Assembly (NCBI GenBank): GCA_947579665.1
Contig: CANPUZ010000059.1
Span: forward strand, 558,001-622,000
From: Sympetrum striolatum
Taxonomy: Eukaryota; Arthropoda; Insecta; Odonata; Libellulidae
DNA length: 64,000 nucleotides
Reading direction: 5' to 3'
Shown here piece by piece: positions 13,076 through 24,307 of this stretch. Position 1 is the first letter of the stretch, and each line of letters starts with the position of its first letter. The position numbers were made by a program, and so were the translations under genes. Below the pieces are notes generated by a model. The model ran no database searches. It saw nothing but the letters and a program-made list of their open reading frames with translations, and was not told where the DNA came from.

Positions 13076-13665
13076 AATTATGTATAGTATAAACATTTGT
13101 AAGGCCGGAAAATGCCTAGCGTACTATGACTTGAAATGTATATAATATGGATATAAAATAACTCTTTGCCCTTAGCCAAAATAACTATTGCAGAATGTAT
13201 AGATTTTTTATGATATGTAAGGCAGGGCAATGAATAATTTATATATTCTGTACCTTTAAATTGAATTTATTAATATTTTTCTGAATGTCTAATTGGGAAG
13301 ACAGTCTGAAGGTATTATGAGGTGAATATGGGAGAGGAAGCGAAGGAAGCGATTGATTTAATATAATTTCTATTGTGTATAGTATAAACATTTGTAATGC
13401 CGGAACTAGTATAGTGTACCATAACTTGAAATGAATATAATATGGATATATTTTGTGCTCTTAGCCAAACTAATAATTGCAGAATGTATACTTTTACTAT
13501 GTTTTGTAAGGCGGGGCTATGTATAATTTATATATTCTGTACCTTTTCATTGAATTTTTCCCAGATATTGCTATTGTCTAATTGTGAATAAAGATTGAAG
13601 GTAGGGGATGCGAGCTGGTTATGGGAAAATTAGAGAAAGAAGCGATTGATTGGGAGAGGGGTGAA
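13076..13665. repeat. Tandem duplication, period about 295 bp
   Basis: TGTATAGTATAAACATTTGTAA begins at 13081 and again at 13376. The copies then share AATATGGATAT, CTCTT(T/A)GCC-like, TTGCAGAATGTATA, TTTATATATTCTGTACCTTT and GAAGCGATTGATT blocks in the same order. Two copies, with moderate divergence. Confidence 0.8.
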
Positions 13666-14440
13666 ATGGAGTGTTGGGCGTTATATTGGAATGGAACATA
13701 CGGGGTATATCATATGGTACGGATTGGGTAGGCTAAAGGGTTAGGAATGGGTGGTAATTGTACAGAAGGAGCTGTGGTTGGGAAGAAAGGGAGTGGTTGG
13801 GATATAGAGTGGTACAGCTCAGGGTGGGGTAGAAGGCGGGACTGGAGAGGGCGGGGTTGAGGGTGATATGGGTGAGGGTGGGGTAGAGGGCTTGGGTAGG
13901 GAGGGGTTGGGTAGGGAGCGGGAAGGTAGGGGGTTGGGTAATGGGGTTGGACGGAAGGAGGCGGGACGGTAGGGGGCGGGACGGGAGGGGGCGGGACGGG
14001 AGGAGGCTGGACGGGAGGGGGTTGGGTAGGGGGCGGGAAGGTAGGGGGTTGGGTAATGGGGCGGGACGGTAGGGGGCGTGGCGGGTGGGTTCGGGACGGG
14101 AGGGGGTTGGGTAGGGCGCGGAAAGGTAGGGGGTTGGGTAATGGGATGGGACGGGAGGGGGTTGGGTAGGGAGCGGGAAGGTAGGGGGTTGGACGGAAGG
14201 GGGCGGGACGGAAGGGGGCGGGACGGTAGGGGGCTGGACGGGAGGGGGTTAGGTAGGGGGCGGGAAGGTAGGGGGTTGGGTAATGGGGTGGGACGGAAGG
14301 GGGCGGGACGGTAGGGGGCTGGACGGGAGGGAGTTAGGTAGGGGGCGGGAAGGTAGGTGCTGGGACGGCAGGGGCTGTGGTAATTGGGTGGGACGGTAGG
14401 GGGTTGGGTAATAGGGCGGGACGCTAGGGGATGGAACGTG
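13666..14440. repeat. G-rich minisatellite (G-quadruplex-prone)
   Basis: About 0.78 kb in which the + strand is overwhelmingly G with scattered A/C/T. It is built from monomers of about 14-15 bp like GGGGCGGGACGGTAG, alternating with GGGGTTGGGTAATGGGG blocks near 13930, 14047, 14131, 14274 and 14405. Runs of 3-6 G recur every few bases. The long proline-rich reading frames on the - strand are by-products of this composition. The array abuts the broken 5' end of the BEL/Pao element. Confidence 0.9.
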
Positions 14441-15411
14441 AGGGTTTTGCCCAAAGCGCAAAGTCGCCACTTGTCGCTCGTTTGATTATCCGATTTGTTC
14501 CGAATTTGAAAAAGAAAGGAGTCGCAAACATCACAAAAGAAGCCATTGAAACGAGATTGCGCTCTCTTGAGCGTTACTGGAGCGAGTATTGCACGACGAA
14601 TTTTGAGCTAGCGACCCGTGAGGACGCAATTAAGGAGACATATTTTACGGAGAGTCGGTACGAGCAGACTCAGGAGAGTTACCATTATGCGGGTGCTGAA
14701 TTACGCGAGATGCTTCCGCGAATCACCGAAACACCCCTGCCCGTACCTATCCAAGGTGACGTCGATCAAGCTAACAATGTCAATAATCAATTACCGGTAC
14801 AGCTTCTGAAAACAATGCTCCCAACATTTTCGGGTGCTTATGCTGACTGGAAATCGTTCTGCGATTCATTTACGGCAATCGTAGATGCGGAGCCTCGATT
14901 TTCAGCAGCAACTAAGCTGCAATACCTTAAAATGTGTTTGAAAGATTCTGCCGCGGATTTTGTCAAGAACATCTCGGTAACGGATGCTAACTGCAAGACA
15001 ACCTGGGAGGCCCTGAAGGCTAGATACTGCAATCTGCGACTCTGTTTGCATACTCATCTTTCCATCCTGATGAATCTTCCGAAAATTATGAGGGAATCAG
15101 CGTTGGAACTGCGGACTTTAGTCGACAAAACACATCAAGTGGTTGGCGCACTCGAGAATCTCGGCCGACCAGTAGCAACATGGGATGACTGGCTTGTCTT
15201 CATCACAGCTCAACGTTTGGACAAGGAGTCACGAAAGTCCTGGGAGGCGCACCTAAGTTCCAAGGATGTAGTGACCGATCCGACCTCAGAGAATCAGTTG
15301 GATCCTAACCCTTTTCCCAGTTTTAAGGAGCTAATGAGATTCCTGGAAAGTCACATACGGGTGTTAGATCGCTTCCTCGCTTTACGGAAAAGACGCCCTC
15401 AGAGAGAATAG
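14431..15411 (+). pseudogene. gag: BEL/Pao gag-like region (DUF1759)
   Basis: One open frame of 326 codons. The first roughly 20 residues come from the flanking G-rich sequence and the LTR scrap, so the ATG at 14431 is probably not the ancestral start. An N-terminal coiled segment (RLRSLERYWSEY) is followed at about residue 129 by the LPTFSG...W..F motif typical of the DUF1759 retroelement gag domain, then a TWEALKARY-type block. It is followed, after a TAG, by a decayed zinc-knuckle region. In an intact element this would be the capsid/nucleocapsid polyprotein that packages element RNA. Confidence 0.85.
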
Positions 15412-15426
15412 ATAAAGTTCGTCGAC

Positions 15427-15531
15427 TGGGAGTTTGCTTTAACTACTTGGGTCATCATCGCCTCAGGGCAAGTCGGAAAAGCGATGCTTACGGTGTCGTG
15501 GGCGGCATAACACACTCCTGCATACGGAATT
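15427..15531 (+). pseudogene. Degenerate gag zinc-knuckle remnant
   Basis: In the frame through TGC TTT AAC TAC TTG GGT CAT CAT, the spacing matches a BEL/Pao CCHC-type knuckle (C-F-N-C-L-G-H-H-R-L). The second cysteine has become tyrosine and later cysteines are lost. The frame ends at a TAG near 15531. Confidence 0.55.
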
Positions 15532-15634
15532 AGTAAACAACGACGCCCTTCACTCTGCTACTGATTCGAATGACAATCATCAATCAAACGCGTTCGCTGC
15601 CACCTCGGGCTCGGCAGTCACTTCACTGACCGCT

Positions 15635-16105
15635 ATGGCTGCTCCACATTACACCGTCCTTCTCGCTACAGCACGGGTTGTGGTCTTGGGACCACATGGA
15701 GTCCAAATTCAAGCTCGAGCCCTGTTGGACAATGGCTCCGAAGCATCTTTCATCACGGAGTCCTTGGCGCAACTTCTGCATCTACCTCGCCAGCGAACGT
15801 ACATTCCTCTATCAGGACTTGGGGCTGCAGAGGCTGGCACTGCACTGAACTTAGTTCAACTTACTCTCTCTTCTACCTACGACCAGTCGTTCGGTCTCGA
15901 ATGTGAGGCCTTGGTGCTGCCTCGTCTGACAAATCAACTTCCTGCGAAGGAGATAGTCGAGATAGACCTGTCTTCTTTTTCCGGTCTGCAGTTGGCAGAC
16001 CGATATTTCATCAGCCGCAGACAATCGACCTCATCCTGGGTGCTGACGTTTATGGTCAAGTTCTTCGTCAAGGGCTGTAACGATTCCCTCAACGCAAAAT
16101 CATAG
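15635..16105 (+). pseudogene. BEL/Pao aspartic protease region (DUF1758)
   Basis: An open frame of 156 codons with LLDNGSEASFI, the retropepsin-like D-(S/T/N)-G-S active-site loop, followed by the hydrophobic GL(G)-type segment. The expected IDLILGADVYG motif, which closes the domain, is encoded around 16020-16060 in another frame. A frameshift therefore lies near 16000, and a TAA follows in that frame. The protease would mature the Gag-Pol polyprotein. Confidence 0.82.
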
Positions 16106-16200
16106 CCCAGAACACTACTCTTGGATGGGTCATAACGGGCCCATGTGAATCGAGTGGGTCACGGCGGGCGGAGTCTTCCTCGAGTAAATCCCTGGTTTCG

Positions 16201-19200
16201 TTGCATTGTTCCGCTTTCCAGAGTCTTGAAATTTCTCTTCGACGCTCCTGGGAAATAGAGGAAATTCCTCCTTCCACCAAGACATTGCGCCCAGAAGAGG
16301 AACAATGTCTGCTGCACTTTAAAGATACTCACTCTCGTGGACCGGACAGAAGGTACATCGTTCGCCTTCCGATTTCATCGGAGCTTCCTGATTCTGTGGA
16401 GGAGACACGTCGGATGGCGCATAGGTCTCTTGCATCAACTGAGCGAAGATTTTTACGGGAGGCGGAGCTTGCACCTCTCTATCGTGACTTCTTGAGGATA
16501 TACGAAGAACTTGGACACATGGAAAGGGTCCCTAGTGTCGACTCTCAAGTCAAGCGGGCGTGGTACTTACCTCACCATGCTGTCATCTATCCTTCATTAT
16601 TGAAACACCGAGCTCTATTCGACGCATCACGACGTACCTCTCAGCAGCACTCTTTGAATGCCTTCCTTCTCCCTGGTCCTCCTTTACAAAATGACCTTGC
16701 GCTAGTACTCACCAAGTAGCGAGGTCACCGTTTTGTATTCACCGCCGATATTGTGAAGATTTTTCGGCAAATTTTAGTGCATCCGGCTGATCAGGATCTT
16801 CAAAGAATAGTCTGGAGGCCGCATCCAGATACGCCAGAAGTCGATTATCGACTCAGCACTGTGACTTACGGTACCTCCTGCGCACCGTTCTTAGCAATGC
16901 AGTCCCTTCGGCAACTCATTGAAGATGAGGGGCATCACTTCCCTCTTGGAGCTGCCTGCCTCCACAAGGATATCTATGTAGACGACATCTTCTCCGGGGC
17001 CGATGAACTCTTCTCAGCTTTGAGGATCAAAAGCCAACTATTGAAATTGCTTGCCTGTGCCGGATTTCAACTAAATAAATGGGCCGTTAATCATCCTGCT
17101 CTGCTTTGTGAGTCATCCTCTCAGAATCGAGATATCAAACAGGCGAAACCCATCGACTCCAAAGAGTCCGTCAAAACTCTCGGGCTTATGTGGAACCAAG
17201 CAGCTGATCTTTTTAGATTCAACTTTCAGGTCCAAGACGCTACCAAAATGGTCCTCATGAAAAGAACGGTACTCTCCAACATAGCACGTCTCTTCGATCC
17301 ACTAGGCTGGGTAGCCCCTGTCTCCATTGTGGCAGAAATCCTTATGCAAGATGTGTGGATCTTAATGACCAATTGGGATACGCCTCTACCTACAGATATT
17401 GTGGAACGATGTACGACCTACTGCAATGCATTGTCTGAACTATCGGAGCTTAAAATTGATCGCTGGCTGGGAGTTACACCATCGTCACGATGTGAACTGC
17501 ATGGATTCGCTGATGCGTCAGAGAGAGCCTACGCGGCGGTAGTTTATATCCGTGTCCTTAATGACGTGAACCAATGCCAGGTGTCACCACTTGCAGCCAA
17601 GTCCAAGGTGGCCCCGGTTAAAACAATCTCGATTCCCAGGTTAGAACTATGTGGAGCTGCTCTCCTCGTCCGCTTAATCAACTACCTGCGTCGAATTGAC
17701 ACGCTATCATCGATACCAGTTTTCGCCTGGTCGGATATTCAGGTGACTCTCGCTTGGCTACGAAAACATCCCTGCTCATGGAAAACCTTCGTAGCCAATA
17801 GGGTCTCATATATATAGACAGAGCTGCCCTCTGCTGTTTGGCGTCATGTACCGTCTCCTCAAAATCCAGCGGACCTCCCAAGCAGGGGCTTGGATCCAGT
17901 TTCTCTTCATAGATCATCGTTATGGTGGAGAGAACCGGAGTGGCTATCATCCTTGTTGGAAAACTGGCCACAACAACCAGATGCCTTGCCCACTCCCCAA
18001 GTACTCACTCTGCAGAGGATGGAAGAGGAAAATATTTTTCTCCAAAGGTTTTCCACTCTGTCTAGTCTAATCAGAGTGCTGGCATACTGCCTAAGGGTTT
18101 TATCCCGATGCAGGCGTCTACAGCCTTAGGCGACTACTTTCCTCAGTACATAGGAACTCGCTGTCGCATGCTGCAAGGCCACCCAGTTGACGCAGTCATG
18201 GGCCTTCGGAGCAGAATTAAAATTATTAGGTTCAGGCGAACCGTTGTCCCGTTGTAACCCGTTGCAACGTCTGAATCCCTTCCTTGACGAAGAAGGTATT
18301 TTGCGTGTAGGAGGACGCCTGAAACACTCCTTCCTTTCATTTTCTGCCAAGCACCCGCCAATCTTGCCCATAAAATCCCACCTGAGCCAACTTATGATTG
18401 AATCTGCTCACCTTTCCTCACTCCATGGTGGACCTACCCTTACACTCAACGTTCTACGGAACAAGGTTTGGATATTGGGCGATGTGTCACTAGTCAAAAT
18501 ATTAACTAGGCAGTGTGTAAGATGTCATCGAGCAAAACCGCACTTTGGAGCTCAACTGATGGGTGATCTTCCTGCATCGAGAACAACACCAGCGCGCCCT
18601 TTCAGTGTAGCTGGTCTCGACTATGCCGGGCCGTTTTATTTATGTACCACTAAAGGCAGAGGACATCGCTCGTACAAGGGCTATGTGGTATTGTTCGTAT
18701 TCTTTGTCACACGAGCAGTACATCTTGAAGCTGTCAGCGATCTCACCACTCAATCGTTCCTGGCAGCTTACCGGCGCTTCGTTGGTCGTCGAGGAGTGTG
18801 CAATACCCTGTACAGCGATAACGCGACGACCTTCCATGGGGCTTTCAAGGAGCTACGCAAGATGTTTGGTGCTGCTTCTGCATTCTACGCGGAAGTTGCA
18901 TCATCTCTGGCAAACGATGGAACCCATTGGTCCTTTATACAACCTGGTTCACCTCATTTCGGAGGCCTCTGGGAGGCTGGTGTAAAGTCGACCAAGCATC
19001 ATCTGCGCAGAGTAGTTGGTGAACACACTCTGACCTTTAAGGAATTCACTACTCTTCTTATTCAGATTGAGGCCTGCCTCAATTCTTGACATCTCTGCCC
19101 TCTTACCTCTGACCCTGATGACCTGAATGCCCTGACTCCTGCGCACTTTTTAATCGGGGAAAATCTATTTACAATTCCAGAACCCGAGTGTCCTAATGAT

Positions 19201-19515
19201 AATAAGTTATCTAGGTGGCAGCTTGTGCAGCGGATGTGGCTGAACTTCTGGAGAAGATGGTCCCAAGAATATCTGCACCACCTTCAACAGCGGAGTCGGT
19301 GGCGTGATCCAAGGAAAAATTTTGAACTAAGACAGCTGGTGATCGTCCGTAACGAGCGCTACCCGCCTTCTAAGTGGCCTTTGGGCCGCATCACCAAAGT
19401 GCGCCCTGGACCTGACGGGCAGGTTCGAGTCGTTACCGTCAAGATGACGAATACGGAGCTACAGAGGCCAATAGTGCGACTCAGCCCATTGCCGATGCCG
19501 AATGCAGCTGCCTGA
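16201..19515 (+). pseudogene. pol: BEL/Pao pol: RT, RNase H, integrase, DUF5641
   Basis: A single reading frame runs from about 16201 to 19515, broken only by nonsense codons: TAG 16717, TAG 17815, TAG 18127, TAG 18151 and TGA 19087. Reverse transcriptase is indicated by YLPHHAV, FDAS and the catalytic YVDD at 16975-16986. RNase H is indicated by FADAS (about 17510) and WSDIQVTLAWL (about 17730). The integrase has an H-H-C-C zinc-binding region (about 18405-18530, QCVRCHRAKP). It is followed by D (GLDYAGPF, 18613), D (LYSDNATTF, 18809) and E (GGLWEAGV, 18961). The C-terminal part, from about 19225, is DUF5641-like. Product in an intact element: the reverse transcription and integration enzyme complex. 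Confidence 0.92.
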
Positions 19516-19563
19516 TATCCGAAGCCTCAGACATATTTCGTCCTCCGGACGAGGCGGGCCGGA

Positions 19564-19762
19564 TGTTAAGACTAATCTTGTCTTCCCGCGTGATGCCGGG
19601 CAAGGCTGCCCGCCGGGAGTTCACCTAGAGCGGACCTCATTTCTTTTGTTTTCATTTTTCCTGTTTTTTACCTGGCCACGAGGCAACCAGTCTTGAGCCA
19701 GACGGCGCACCGCAAAGTCGCCACTTGTAACCTGCTATTAAATAAAGCTTTTCATCTGTACA
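19564..19762 (+). repeat. BEL/Pao 3' LTR
   Basis: It starts TGTTAAGACTAATC directly after a purine-rich tract, GAGGCGGGCCGGA (19551-19563), and ends CATCTGTACA, giving TGT...ACA ends and a length of 199 bp. AATAAA at 19741 fits a poly(A) signal. No target duplication can be checked because the 5' end is lost. Confidence 0.75.
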
Positions 19763-19763
19763 G

Positions 19764-20847
19764 TTTTATATAGGGGATAAAAATTCTAACCATGTTCCAC
19801 AAGTGCCACTGTCCTGAAATTTTTACGACGTATTGGCCAAAACGTGTATCCTCCAGAAAAAAGACAACATTGAACCTTAGTGTCATGGGTTCGATTCCTG
19901 AAAGCCCCAAAGTCGCGTTTTCTCCGTAAGAATACATGGTGGGGATTTTCAAACATTGTTTGTGGCACTTCCCGGAAAAGTAGTGAGTTAAAATTCGAAG
20001 GATCGCTAGATGCCGAACATATCTAAAGGAAACTTTAAAGACATCTACGAATATTATCCTTGGTTTGTTGCTAGGTCGGGGAAAAAATCAGCCGTTTAAA
20101 ATGCATTGTGGCGATTTTTAAGATTTTTTTGGACTGCTTTCGGATGGCATGGAAATTTGAAATTCGACATGGGGTTAGATATTACAAATATTTTTATAAT
20201 GAAATTTTTTATTTTAGCTGATGGTCCATGGTTCGATCCCAGAGGGCCATTTACATTCCTCAATGCATTTCTTACGGAGATAACGGAAACAAATTTTAGG
20301 TACTTTCCGGCATGATATCGACTTTAAACTTTGTCTGGAATAAGATCAAGTCCAAACTAGTCATATTAAGCAATCTTAAGCTCCCAATATGTCCTGGGTT
20401 CGACACCAGGCGTCTCTACAATCAGTCACTTATCCGTTTTTCAAAATTATTTTGAACCCCTTCCCAATAGTATAAAAACTTGAAATTTGGCATATATATA
20501 GATATCATAGATACATTTAAAGTAAATTTTTTAGACTTCCAAGATCGTCCTTTGTTCGAATCCAGAGAGCCATTTACATTCGTGAAAAGTAGAACGTCGT
20601 TTGAGGCAGTTTTAGCCAATATTTCTGCTTGAATTTTCGCACATAGTTAGAGATGGTGATCTTCTATAGTGCTGCATAGTAAGTATGACCTCAAAGACCC
20701 GAGTTCGATGCCAGACGATATGATTTCAGAAAATTTTAAGAATATTTTCAATCTTTTTTTTTCTTTTGAGGACCGTCCCGATAGGATGCCGACATGAAAT
20801 TAGTGTTATCGATCTGCTTGCAGTATGCAAGCTACATTTTACTCGTA
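19764..20847 (+). mobile_element. Modular repeat unit 1 (forward)
   Basis: It starts at the ATAGGGGAT-type leader a few bases after the Pao 3' LTR and ends in the hairpin 20816-20832 followed by TACATTTTACTCGTA. T-arm-like motifs lie near 19888, 20230, 20398, 20552 and 20700. The module with TCGATGCTAGG is degraded to GCTAGGTCGGGG near 20070. Confidence 0.8.
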
Positions 20848-20925
20848 TCTATTACATATAGATGCTTCTCCGTATTCATTCATGTATCTATTATATAAAG
20901 ATTCTTCTCCGGATTCATTCATGTA

Positions 20926-20960
<35 letters not shown>
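20848..20960. repeat. Inter-unit spacer with (TA)n
   Basis: Three partial copies of TCTATTA(T/C)ATATAGATGCTTCTCCGGATTCATTCATG followed by about 15 TA dinucleotides, joining unit 1 tail-to-tail with unit 2. Confidence 0.85.
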
Positions 20961-22040
20961 GAGTAAAATGTAGCTTGCATACTGCAAGCAGATTGGCAAT
21001 ACTATTTTCATATCGGCATCACATCGGGACGGTCCTCATAAGAAAAAAAAAAGATTTAACTTTTTTTTAAATTCGCTGAAATTTCATCGTCTGGCATCGA
21101 ACCCGGGTCTTACTGATAAACCTACTATGAAACACAATAGAAGATCACGATCCCTCACTATGTTTGAAAATTCAAGCAGAAATATTGGCTACAACTGCCT
21201 CAAAAGACACTCTAATGTTCACGAATGTAAATGGCTCTCGGGACTCGAACCAAGGACGATCACTAAAATTTAAAAAAAATATCTGAAAGTTATTAATCAA
21301 ATCAATCTATATGCCAAATTTCAAGTTTCTATATTATTGGGAAAGGTTTCAAAAAAATTCCTAAAAATCGGATCAACTTCTGATTGCAGAGACACCTAGT
21401 GTCGAACCCAGGACATCATCTACGCTGTCAAAGCACAGTTTGATTTGTAAGAACTTGGTCTTGTATCATGTAAAGTTTGAAGTCGATAGCATGTCGGAAA
21501 GTACGTAAATATTGTTTCCGTTATCTCTGTAAGAAATGAATTGAGAAGTGCAAATGGCCCTCTGGGATCAAACCAAGGACCATCAGCGAATGGAAGAAAT
21601 TTGATTATGAAATATATTTACGATATCTAACATCATGCCGAATTTCAAGATTCCATATTATCGAGAAGAAGTCAAAAAAAATCTTAAAAATCGCCACAAT
21701 GCATTTTAAACGGCCGATTTATGCCCCGACCTAGCATCGAACCATGGACAATATTCGAAGATGTCTTTCTAATTATCGATGGATATGCAACGCTTCTAGC
21801 GATTCCTCGAGTTTCAACTCTCTTCTTTTCCGGAAAGTGCCATAAAAAAAAATTTGAAAATCCCCGCCATGTATTCTTACGGAGAAAATCGCAACTTTGG
21901 GGCCTTCTGGAATCGTACCCATGACACCGAGGTTCAAAGTCGGCTTTTTCCTGGAGGTAACACGTTATGGCGAATACGTCGTAAAAATTTCAAGTCGTTG
22001 GCACTTGAAGAACGTGGTTAGAATTTTGATCCCCTACATA
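20961..22040 (-). mobile_element. Modular repeat unit 2 (reverse)
   Basis: Hairpin 20973-20989. T-arm-like cores (TCGA or a one-base variant) lie at 21097, 21245, 21402, 21568, 21737 and 21913, spaced 148, 157, 166, 169 and 176 bp. This is the clearest display of the six-module architecture. It ends at the GATCCCCTA leader. Confidence 0.85.
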
Positions 22041-22054
22041 TTTATTATATATAC

Positions 22055-23130
22055 GAGTAAAATGTTGCTTCCATACTGCAAGCAGATCGACAACACTATT
22101 TTCATGTCGGCATCATATCGGAATTTTCCTCAAAAGAAAAAAAAAAGATTGAAAATATTCTTAAAATTCGCTGCAATTTCATCGTCTGGCATCAAACCCG
22201 GGTCTTACAGGTGATATTACTATGCAAAACAACAGAAGATCTCCATCTCTAACTATGTGTGAAAATTCAAGCAGAAATATTGGCTACAACTGCCTCAAAA
22301 GACGTTCTACTTTTCAGGAATGTTAATGGCTCTCTGGATTCGAACCAAGGACGATCTTGAAAATCTAATACATTATTTTGAAATGCATCAATGATTTCTA
22401 TCTACATGCCGAATTTCAAGTTTCTATATTGTTGGGAAAGGGTTCAAAATAATTATTGAAAATACGATCAGTTACTGATTGTAGAGACGCCTGGTTTCGA
22501 ACCCAGGACACATTGATAGCTGTGAATGCGCAGATTGATTTGTAAGAACTTGATCCTATTTTATGCAAAGTTTAAAGTCGATATCATGCCAGGAAGTACC
22601 TAAAATTTGTTTCCGTTATCTTCATAAGAAATGCATTGAGGAATGTAAATGTACCTCTTGGATCGAACCAAGGACCATCAGCGAATAGGTAAAATTTGAT
22701 TAAGATACATATTTGTGATATCTAACGCCATGGTGAATTTTAAGTTTCCATGATTTGGGGAAGGGGTCCAAAAAAATCTTAAAATTGCCAGAATGCATTT
22801 TAAACGGCCGATTTTTGCCCCGACCTAGCATCGAACCATGGGCTATATTCGAAGATATCTTTATGATTTTTGTTGGATATGCATAGCCTCTAGCGATCCC
22901 TCGAGTTTCAACTCTCTCCTTTTCCGGGAAGTGCCTCAAAAAAATTTTCGAAAATTACCGCCATGTATTCTTACGGAGAAAATCGGGACTTTGGGGCCTT
23001 CTGGAATCGAACCCATGACACCGAAGTTCAAAGTCAGATTTTTTCTGGAGGTTACACGTTATGGCCTGTACGTCGTAAAAATTTCAAGTCAGTGGCACTT
23101 GTGGAACATGGTTAGACTTTTGATCCCCTA
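22055..23130 (-). mobile_element. Modular repeat unit 3 (reverse)
   Basis: Same module order as unit 2. The hairpin has one mismatch (GCTTCCATACTGCAAGC). The right end is the GATCCCCTA leader. Confidence 0.85.
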
Positions 23131-23157
23131 TGAATGAGTGTATATATATATAGGTAC

Positions 23158-24230
23158 GAGTAAAATGTTGCTTGCATACTGCAAGTAGATCGACAACACT
23201 AATTACATATCGGCATTATATCGGGACGGTCCTCAAAAGAAAATAAAAGAATTGAAAGTATTCTTAGAAATCGCTTCAATTTAATCGTCTGGCATTGAAC
23301 CCGGGTCTTCCTGGTGAACTTACTATGCAGCATAACAGAAGATCAACATCTCTATGTGTTAAATTTCAAGGAGAAATATTGACTGCAACTGCCTCAAACG
23401 ACGTTCTACTTTACACGAATTTAAATAGCTCTCTGGATTCAAACCAAGGACGATTTGGAAATCTGAAACCTTTTTTTGAAATAAATCTATAATCTCTAAC
23501 TATATGCAAAATTTCAAGTTTCTATATTATTGTGAAAGGGTTCAAAATAATTCTTAAAAATCGGATCAGTTACTGATTGTAGAGACGCCTGGTGTCGAAC
23601 CCAGGACACATTGATAGCTGTAAATGCACAGTTCGATTTGTATGTACTTGATCTTGTATCTTGCAAAGTTTGAAGTCGATATCATGCCGGAAAGTACCTA
23701 AATTTTGTTTCCGTTATCTCCACAAGAAATGCATTGAGAAGTGGAAATGGTCCTCTGGGATCGAACCAAGGACCATCAACGAACATGTAAAATTTGATTA
23801 TGAAATTTATTTGTGATATCTATCCACGTGCCGAGTTTCAAGTATCCATGTTATCGGGAAAGGATCCAAAAAAAATATTCAAAATCGCCGCAATGCATTT
23901 TAAATGGCCGGTATTTTCCCCGACCTAGCATCGAACCATGGACCATATTCGGCGATGTCTTTCTGATTAACGTTGGAGTTGCACGGCTTCTAGCGATCCC
24001 TTGAATTTAAACCCTCTACTTATCCGGGAAGCGCACCAAAAACTTTATCGAAAATCCCCGCCATGTATCCATATGGAGAAAATCGGGACTTTGGGGCCTT
24101 CTGGAATCGAACCCATGACACCGAGGTTCAATGTCGGCTTTTTCCTGGAGGTTACACGTCATGGCCATAACGTCGTAAAAATTTCAAGTCGTTGGCACTT
24201 GTGGAACATGGTTTGACTTTTGATCCCCTA
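23158..24230 (-). mobile_element. Modular repeat unit 4 (reverse)
   Basis: Same module order. Hairpin GCTTGCATACTGCAAGT, with one end mismatch. The right end is the GATCCCCTA leader. Confidence 0.85.
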
Positions 24231-24307
24231 TATATAACTTATAGGTATATCCGGAGAAGCGTCTATATATAATAGAAGATATCCGGAGAAGCGTCTATCT
24301 ATTATAC

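Larger units (their letters stand above)
14457..19762 (+). mobile_element. BEL/Pao LTR retrotransposon, 5' LTR missing, decayed
   Basis: The order gag (DUF1759-like), aspartic protease (DUF1758-like), reverse transcriptase, RNase H, integrase with zinc-binding region, C-terminal DUF5641-like domain is diagnostic of the BEL/Pao superfamily. The 3' LTR is present (19564-19762). The 5' LTR is absent, replaced by the G-rich minisatellite. The only LTR sequence on the 5' side is an 18-base match, CGCAAAGTCGCCACTTGT, at 14457-14474, identical to 19711-19728 within the 3' LTR. Stops and at least one frameshift make it inactive. Confidence 0.93.

Noticed and set aside
13819..14470. Long proline-rich open frames on the minus strand and glycine/arginine-rich frames on the plus strand
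   Set aside because: They are produced by the G-rich minisatellite composition; all frames are open because the monomers lack stop trinucleotides.
22838..23137. Repeated open frames of 60-130 codons across the modular array (for example at 22838-23137, 25155-25358 and 27322-27579)
   Set aside because: They recur only because the units are similar. They shift frame between units, include microsatellite ends, and show no protein-like conservation.
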